Below are positions 58,662-64,000 of a stretch of DNA of 64,000 bases, in pieces; the first letter of the stretch is position 1, and each line of letters begins with the position of its first letter. A program made the position numbers and the translations under genes. A model generated the notes under the pieces. That model ran no database searches and was not told the DNA's origin. It saw only the letters and a list, made by a program, of their open reading frames with translations. Origin of the DNA: Moniliella sp. 'wahieum' (Eukaryota; Basidiomycota; Moniliellomycetes; Moniliellales; Moniliellaceae); assembly GCA_003971905.1 (NCBI GenBank), contig RSEE01000073.1, positions 286,001 to 350,000 of the forward strand, read 5' to 3'.

Positions 58662-60920
58662 TCAACGCCTAACCTCATCTTGGCTGCACCACCACCACCA
58701 GGGGGACAGTAGCGATATGAGCCTAGTTTCATTCGTCGCCGCCTTCGTTGCCACCACACGCATAATCCAGTTGTCAGCATCCCATGGGTGGGCCGCCTTC
58801 AGGTTGATTTGCATTCGGCCTCGCATCGTGACGATCTCGATTTGAGCAGACGCGGCCGAATCAGGAAGGACACGATTCACGTTTGCACACATGACCCGGT
58901 TCGTCGTACCGATGACTCGCGATGGGCAAGCGAGGGAACTGCGTGTCTCGCTCGGCATGCTGCTGGAGACGATCGCCCCAGCCTTCGTCCCAGCCGCCCA
59001 CTGGATGCCAGTTCGGGCGCTGCATTCACAAGGATGGGCCGCAAGATTAGGTGGCAAGGGGCGCCGCTGCCCATGAGCACGCATCCAGCTTCGTGCGCAG
59101 CCAGAGGAGAGGAAGCAAGGGCACGAGGTGCAGCAGTGGCGAAGTGTTGGTAGTGGAGAAGATGCAAACGCGCTCTCAAACGCGACGAGATTAAATTCGG
59201 CGCGGTGCTGGGGTTGTAGGCGGCGTGGCTGCACCCGATGTGGATGAATTGCGACACCTTCGCCGCGCCAATCGAGGCGGTGGCTGCAACGCTCGCGGCG
59301 ATAACGAGGAACCCAGGGGCGGGCCGACACGCACATCTGTACCCACACCGCCGCCACACGCTCGCCCCCCCGCCCCTCGCCGCGCATGTCTGCGGGGCCC
59401 ACGTACACCCTCCTCGGCGGGCCTGTCCTTCCCTGGCCAGGGATCCTACGCTCTCGGTTCTTGGGGCCAACAACCTTGTTCTTGGCGGTCTCACGAAGGC
59501 GGTCGATTGCTTTGTTCTGCGCCGGGCTGCTCGCGCTGTGTCGGCTACTATCTTCTCTCGTTGCGGCCAAGAAACACCCAAGTCCCCCCCCCCCTCCCCA
59601 GCAACAGCCGCTTCAGGCCTGCGCTGCGCAGGGAACACTGCAGACGGCTTCAAGGTGCCTCCGGTGTTGGCCATGCGCACGCGGCTATCCCGCAGGGTTG
59701 ACGGCCGGCCGCGAAAAGAGGCGGATGCGGCTCTGACACTCCTTTTGCACGTCCCCTGCCTTGCCAAAGCGCAATCAGGATCGTCGGAGAAGATCTCACC
59801 GAAGGAGAATGGTGTGGGCTATGCCTGGAAACCGGGTATTGATCCAGGCATGATCCTCTTGTGTGAATACATACGTCCCAGTTACTTCTGGCGCGGTTTC
59901 TGATTTGCTTTGGTTGCCAGTAACTCGCACTGTACAAGAGAACGTGGGTAACGCACCGCCATCCTGGGCGAGGAAGGCAGCGAGAGCGTAAGCGATTAGG
60001 AGACGTTTCTTCGCTGGATGCGTAATGCCTTCCATTGCAACAAATGACTTGGCGGTCAGTGCTCAGCACCTGGTGAAGCTTGGTCAAACTGAGAAGGCAA
60101 AGCGTACCTAGTAAGTATATCAACATCTCCGCTTCCTTTCACAGTGGGGTTGAGTCGCGACCCTGAAGAGATCATTAACATATACGCACGTTCTTGGTCA
60201 CCAGGCACTCCAGTCGGTCCTCCGCATCATTCCTGTCGTCGTAATACGTTGTGGTCCGGCCCCCCGGCCCCCCGTCGTGTGAAGCCCAACACGGGGGTTG
60301 AGGTACAGCATTGAGATAAACAATTTGTCGGGCAAAGAAGGGTGTGCCTCATCTGGCGCAGCTGTGAGAGTTGGGATGGTGCCCCATCTGCTCATGAGAC
60401 ATGTACAGGTTAGCACCTCTTTCCCCTCGCGCTCTTTCTCTCTTTCGTCCCCCATTTCGTCGCACCTGGTACCGCGCTGGGGTGCCTGGAGAGAGGCAGA
60501 AGAGCGTGCCAACGGATGAATGGGACATCGCGCAAAGTAACAATACAGATGAGCTAGCACAGTCGCCGTGGCACAGATACTGATGAGCTGGATTTGATCG
60601 AGCTTCTTGAATTCGTCCAGGGTCGCCTGGGCTGGGGAGAGCCTTTCTTCCAACCACTGCCGATTCGGGACAGCCATCGGCACTCATTGGCGTCACATAC
60701 ATCGTCTCGTACAACACATGGGGCGCTTCGAGACAGAACTGGAGCAGGGTGTTAAGAGGTCCAGGAGAAACTCATAAAAGGGCTGCAGCGGCCACCTGTC
60801 ACCACTTTCAAGGCAGAGTCGCTCGTACGCAGTGGCAAACTGCTTCTTCGCGAGGAGCAGGTAGATAGGTGGGCGAGCGACAGTGGCGAGACAAAAGCAT
60901 CCTGGCGTTGTCGTCACTAA
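58662..60920 (-). CDS. Unresolved minus-strand coding region(s)
   Basis: Several stretches look translated but cannot be joined. Near 60917-60720: PIYLLLAKKQFATAYERLCL and DRWPLQPFYEFLLDLLTP. Near 60680-60530: NRQWLEERLSPAQATLDEFK and IQLISICATATVLAHLYCY. An ATG at 60035 opens a 79-codon frame (EGITHPAKKRLLIAYALAAF). Near 59500-58690: KAIDRLRETAKNKVVGPKNR, GAAKVSQFIHIGCSHAAYNP and QINLKAAHPWDADNWIMRVV. Possible branch and acceptor signals (GCTAACCTG, GAGCAG) lie at about 60390-60415. This could be one or two genes broken by base losses, or pseudogenes. No family is recognised. Confidence 0.3.
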
Positions 60921-61160
60921 TTGATGGTGACTAGTACGAGGCGTTCCACAAGGACATCCCCGCTAGCATGGAGCCCCCAGGCCAATAAGTTGGCGAACAT
61001 GATCCTGTTTCCTTCGCCTTGTGAAGAATCTTCGCCGCGGGTCAGGCAAGAGGGAGAAGGACCGAAAGACGCCTCGAGCGGGCCCAGCCCTCACAGCTGG
61101 CCTGCTCGCCCCCGACCCTACGCTCCGTCCCCTTCATCCTCACCCGATATGAACCCTTGG

Positions 61161-61762
61161 TCAGATCCACCAGGCAAGGGGACAAGGGCCTTTGCAAGAG
61201 CAGCCATGCGCGCAAAGACAGCGTTGAGCGCTGCCCTCCGTGTTGACTGGCGCACCGGCCCCAATGACGTCCCCACGACCACGACCGCACCTGTGCGTCT
61301 TGATCGCCGCCAAAAGACTCCCCCTCCGATTGGGAGGGGAGTAAACACGACCACGCTTCCTTCGGGACGAACCACGCGCGCTTGCCTGGGTCGCATCAAA
61401 AGCTGCAGGTGCCGCTTCCGTTCTAATTCGCTCCAATCCCGACGTCCTCTGCGGCGCATTCGACCTGCTTAGGGCTACACCTTTCTTGCGAGCAATCAAC
61501 CACATCGACGCATCAATCAAGGTTTGGCACTGGCCACATCGGTGGCCGGGATGAGACAACCCTTCTTCCCCCCCGTCGCCGCTTGTTGGCAGGCCATCGC
61601 CGTATGCCCGAATCGGGAGCACCTCTCGCATTGTGGAGGGAGCATCATCGTCAAACAACCGTTCTTGCTCAGGCGTAGTCGCCAAGCCCGTACCCAGGGC
61701 TGTGGTTTCGTAACGGAGTGGATTGGGACAGGTGCATCCCATAAGACCCATCCTGTGTTCAA
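61161..61762 (-). pseudogene. Gag-like zinc-knuckle remnant
   Basis: A minus frame ending near 61517 contains the CCHC knuckle C-ER-C-SRFG-H-TAMA-C followed by QQAATGGKKGCL. That RFGHTA core is typical of gag or ORF1 proteins of retrotransposons. A second frame (61751-61161) carries CGQCQTLIDASMWLIARKKG and a basic tail. No reverse transcriptase is seen next to it. It is likely a decayed retroelement fragment beside the ribosomal DNA. Confidence 0.45.
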
Positions 61763-62379
61763 ATCGGAAAGTCAGTGACTAGTGACGAGCAAGCGATGCA
61801 GTAGTGGGGACTTACTCCAAGCAGTGCATACGTTCACCCGATGAGTAAGCCAGCGTTGGGTATGTCATCTTCCACCCCGCTTGTCTCGAGGAGAGGGGAT
61901 TGAGCCCCGGATACAGCGAATCAAGCCCGGGCTGTACACCCATGATACCTCGAATGGCCCCACGTTGGTCGCCCAGCCACTGTCAGCCGGCCCAACGCAC
62001 ATACTGAAAGTGCTGGCCGGAACAACAACTTGGCATACGTGGTGGCGGTGGTGGTGGGGCAAAGGGAGCAGGCGGCTGTTGCAGGCCAGACCAAATGTGA
62101 TGTGAGATGCACGTGCACGTGCTTATGGCACTAGGGTTAGCAAGATATGCGCCGCCACACTATTAACGACTCAGAGGGAAGGAGACGGTATAACTTCAGC
62201 GTGGCAGGTGCTACGTCCAAGCGGTATTAGTACGGAGTGAAGGGGGTGGGCAAGAGGACCACTGGGTGTAGGGTGGCGGCGGGGAGGTCGATTGTTTGGC
62301 AGGGTTGGGGTGCAAAGTTGGGAGGTACCATACGGGGTAGCTGTTGCTCATCACTGTTGGTGGGCGGTGTGGGGGGGGG
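61763..62379. other. Spacer, no supported gene
   Basis: Nothing recognised. A G-run (62371-62379) abuts the start of the fold-back-related repeat. Confidence 0.4.
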
Positions 62380-62561
62380 TGTAACAGTCGGGGCTAAACG
62401 AGGGAGACCAAGGTCCTGTCAGAGGCGGGGGGAAAGGCAAGATCGTTCGTGGGAGGAAACAGAAGGCATCAGGCAGAGAACAGAAGCAAAAGGGAAGGGA
62501 AGAGCGAGAGACACAGGATGCGGAATTGGAAATTGGAGCGAGCTTAGTCATTCGGTGACAG
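62380..62561 (+). repeat. Single-arm copy of the fold-back element
   Basis: Starts TGTAACAGTCGGGGCTAAAC and ends in TTCGGTGACAG. It equals the spacer plus one arm of the element at 4494-4795 with near-identity; one A is added in GGAGGAAACAG. The second, inverted arm is absent here. Confidence 0.85.
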
Positions 62562-62699
62562 GGGGTCTCTTACTGTACCTAAAAATGGAGGCCTGGAGGG
62601 GAGCTGGTGTGGGTAGAAAGAGAGGCGCGGGGCGCAGCTGGAGAGGAGGGTACATAATGGAGGGTGGCATCGAGCATTCCCACGTGAGCCTCATCTTCT

Positions 62700-62790
62700 A
62701 TTTCGCGGTATATACGGACTGGGTGATGCCGTGGTGACCGTGGCGATCGGACGGGATGCGGTGCGGTCACGGTTCTATGGTGGTGGATGG
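62700..62790 (-). rRNA. Divergent or degenerate 5S rRNA-like sequence
   Basis: The minus strand reads CATCCACCACCATAGAAC (from about 62789), then CACCGCATCCCGTCCGATC, the most conserved block of 5S rRNA, and ends recognisably at ATCACCCAGT (about 62719). The internal A-box region (normally AGTTAAGC) is degenerate, and the 3' half cannot be paired with the 5' end to form helix I. It lies on the same strand as the adjoining 28S segment, as in fungi that keep 5S in the rDNA spacer. It is probably a pseudo-5S, or a strongly diverged gene. Confidence 0.5.
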
Positions 62791-63134
62791 TGGCAGTGGT
62801 AGAGTATAGGGGGAATGCATTGGACTGTAGGCGGATGGGGTGAGAAGTCCCGTACGGAGGTTACAGGGGGGATCGACCACCAACCACTCCGTGAGTGGTC
62901 GGAAGGCACTCTGCCCAGGTGGCCTGCCAGTTAGTTAACAGTTAAAGGGAGAGAGATCAATCGGCAAATTCACTTTCTTTTCCACTCTTTTTTCTGTGCC
63001 ATTTTGTCGTATGGATCGGTAGGGTTGGCTTTCAGGCGCACAAAGCCCCCTCTCTCCGAAGAGAGAGGGGGGGAGGCAGAAGTGCCGATTATGTGATACT
63101 TCAATCAAGGCCGCGATTGACCTTTCGACCAGTG
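62791..63134. other. Junction between LSU rRNA homology and the 5S-like sequence
   Basis: Contains a perfect short hairpin (CTCTCTCCGAAGAGAGAG at about 63050-63067). No LSU sequence continues past 63135, and I see no group I intron core sequences, so this is rDNA spacer or foreign sequence. Confidence 0.4.
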
Positions 63135-63182
63135 AGGGACAGTGGGAGTCTCGTTAATCCATTCATGCGCGTCACGAATTAA

Positions 63183-63244
<62 letters not shown>

Positions 63245-63260
63245 GTTGAATCTCTTCACT

Positions 63261-63294
<34 letters not shown>

Positions 63295-64000
63295 CGTCAA
63301 CACCACGTTATGGCCATCGCAATGCTATGTTTTAATTAGACAGTCAGATTCCCCGCGTCCGTACCAGTTCCAAGTCGCTTGTTCAGCGCACCTTTCGGAC
63401 CGCGCCGCAGCGCGCCGCCCAGCCGCCAGGAGCTTGCGCCCCCGGCAGCCCAGGCCGCCCACCCGCACGCCCCGGCCAGCACCCAAGCCTTGGAGCCAAT
63501 CCTTCTCCCAAAGTTACGGATCAAATTTGCCGACTTCCCTTACCTACGTTCTCGTTTCAACTAGAGGCTCTTCACCTTGGAGACCTGTTGCGGTGATCAG
63601 TACGACCGGGCGAGAGACTAGACACGCACCAGGATTTTCACGGGCCGTCGAGCACACACCAGATGCCAGCGTAGCGCCAGCACTCTTCCACGCCCTGCAC
63701 CGTCTCTCCGGATAACCCGATTCCACGGCGCATTCTCAGCATGGTTAAGCAGAAAAGAAAACTCTTCCTGGGTACTCGCCAGCGTCTCCTGGCTTGCTTG
63801 CGTTACCGCTCAATACATCCTCATCCCGGCGACGGAATCTTAACCGTCTTCCCTTTCCCGAACCACACCCCCCAAAAGGGTGCTATGGATCAGCATCAGC
63901 CTATCGGTTAGGATCGGCTCACCCATGTCCAACTGCTGTTACCATGGAACCTTTCTCCACTTCAGTCTTCAAGGTTACTCGCTTGAATATTTGCTACTGC
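63135..64000 (-). rRNA. 28S (LSU) rRNA, central part, open at the right edge
   Basis: The reverse complement from base 64000 reads into LSU domain IV landmarks: GACGGCCCGTGAAAATCC, ACCGCAACAGGTCTCCAAGG, GGGGAATCTGACTGTCTAAT, AAACATAGCATTGCGATGG, GCGGGTAAACGGCGGGAGTA, ACTCTCTTAAGGTAGCCAAA and GGATTAACGAGACTCCCACT. Homology stops abruptly after CTGTCCCT at 63135; the expected ATCTACTATCTAGC continuation is missing. The rest of the 5' side lies beyond the window. The unit is therefore truncated on its 3' side within the window. Confidence 0.95.

Noticed and set aside
63050-63134. Group I intron in LSU rRNA after CTGTCCCT
   Set aside because: No P7/P3 core sequences or internal guide were seen, and no LSU exon sequence resumes before the 5S-like region.
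1-64000. CRISPR array, operon, riboswitch, phage or integron features
   Set aside because: Spliceosomal introns, Pol III tRNA structure and eukaryotic rRNA show a fungal nuclear genome, and the short tandem repeats lack unique equal-length spacers.

Overview
The window is nuclear DNA from a fungus of the Dikarya, most likely a GC-rich basidiomycete. The evidence is short GT-AG introns (about 50-150 bp, several 68-100 bp) with CTGAC/CTAAC-type branch sites; two Zn2Cys6 transcription factors; a cofilin gene with an intron directly after its ATG; a Bqt4/KilA-N-like membrane protein; an intron-containing tRNA-Pro; and eukaryotic 28S rRNA at the right edge. No bacterial, plasmid or phage features were seen.

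Layout. 1-1.77 kb: 3' part of a PH-like-domain protein gene running off the left edge (minus). 1.8-14.1 kb: a gene-poor block of decayed repeats with a 119-bp-arm fold-back element, repeats shared with distant parts of the window, and minisatellites. 14.2-20.9 kb: housekeeping block with GPI mannosyltransferase I (GPI14/PIG-M), cytochrome b5, retroelement-like debris, cofilin and tRNA-Pro(CGG). 21.2-25.7 kb: a divergent pair (a minus gene faintly resembling ubiquitin hydrolases, and a plus Zn2Cys6 factor) sharing a 210-bp promoter with four CACGTG boxes. 26.1-30.4 kb: a small Cys-rich protein, a SUT1-like sugar transporter and a 52-codon zinc-knuckle ORF. 32.4-34.5 kb: a coiled-coil protein. 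37.1-39.8 kb: aquaglyceroporin and mitochondrial ribosomal protein bL12m. 42.6-45.3 kb: a C2H2 zinc-finger factor. 45.3-51.5 kb: a 6-kb gene desert full of short palindromic repeats. 51.6-57.4 kb: a second Zn2Cys6 factor and the Bqt4-like protein. 58.7-61.8 kb: unresolved minus-strand coding sequence and a gag-type zinc-knuckle remnant. 62.4-64 kb: a single-arm copy of the fold-back element, a divergent 5S-like sequence and a 28S rRNA segment (minus), which places the right end beside ribosomal DNA.

Two features cut across the window. (1) Nearly every conserved gene is broken by one-base shifts that look like loss of a base from a short homopolymer (clear in cofilin, cytochrome b5, GPI14, aquaporin and the zinc-finger genes). 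This looks like uncorrected long-read consensus error more than true pseudogenes, so gene ends and residue numbers are approximate wherever shifts are noted. (2) The spacers hold many tandem heptamers of one shape: a self-complementary hexamer plus one base (AAGCTT-G, ATGCAT-G, ACGCGT-G, ACTAGT-C, ACATGT-G, AGATCT-G, ATCGAT-G). This is the most unusual pattern here.

The genes do not form a single pathway. They are ordinary fungal genes (GPI anchors, actin turnover, mitochondrial translation, solute transport, transcription) separated by repeat-rich spacers.
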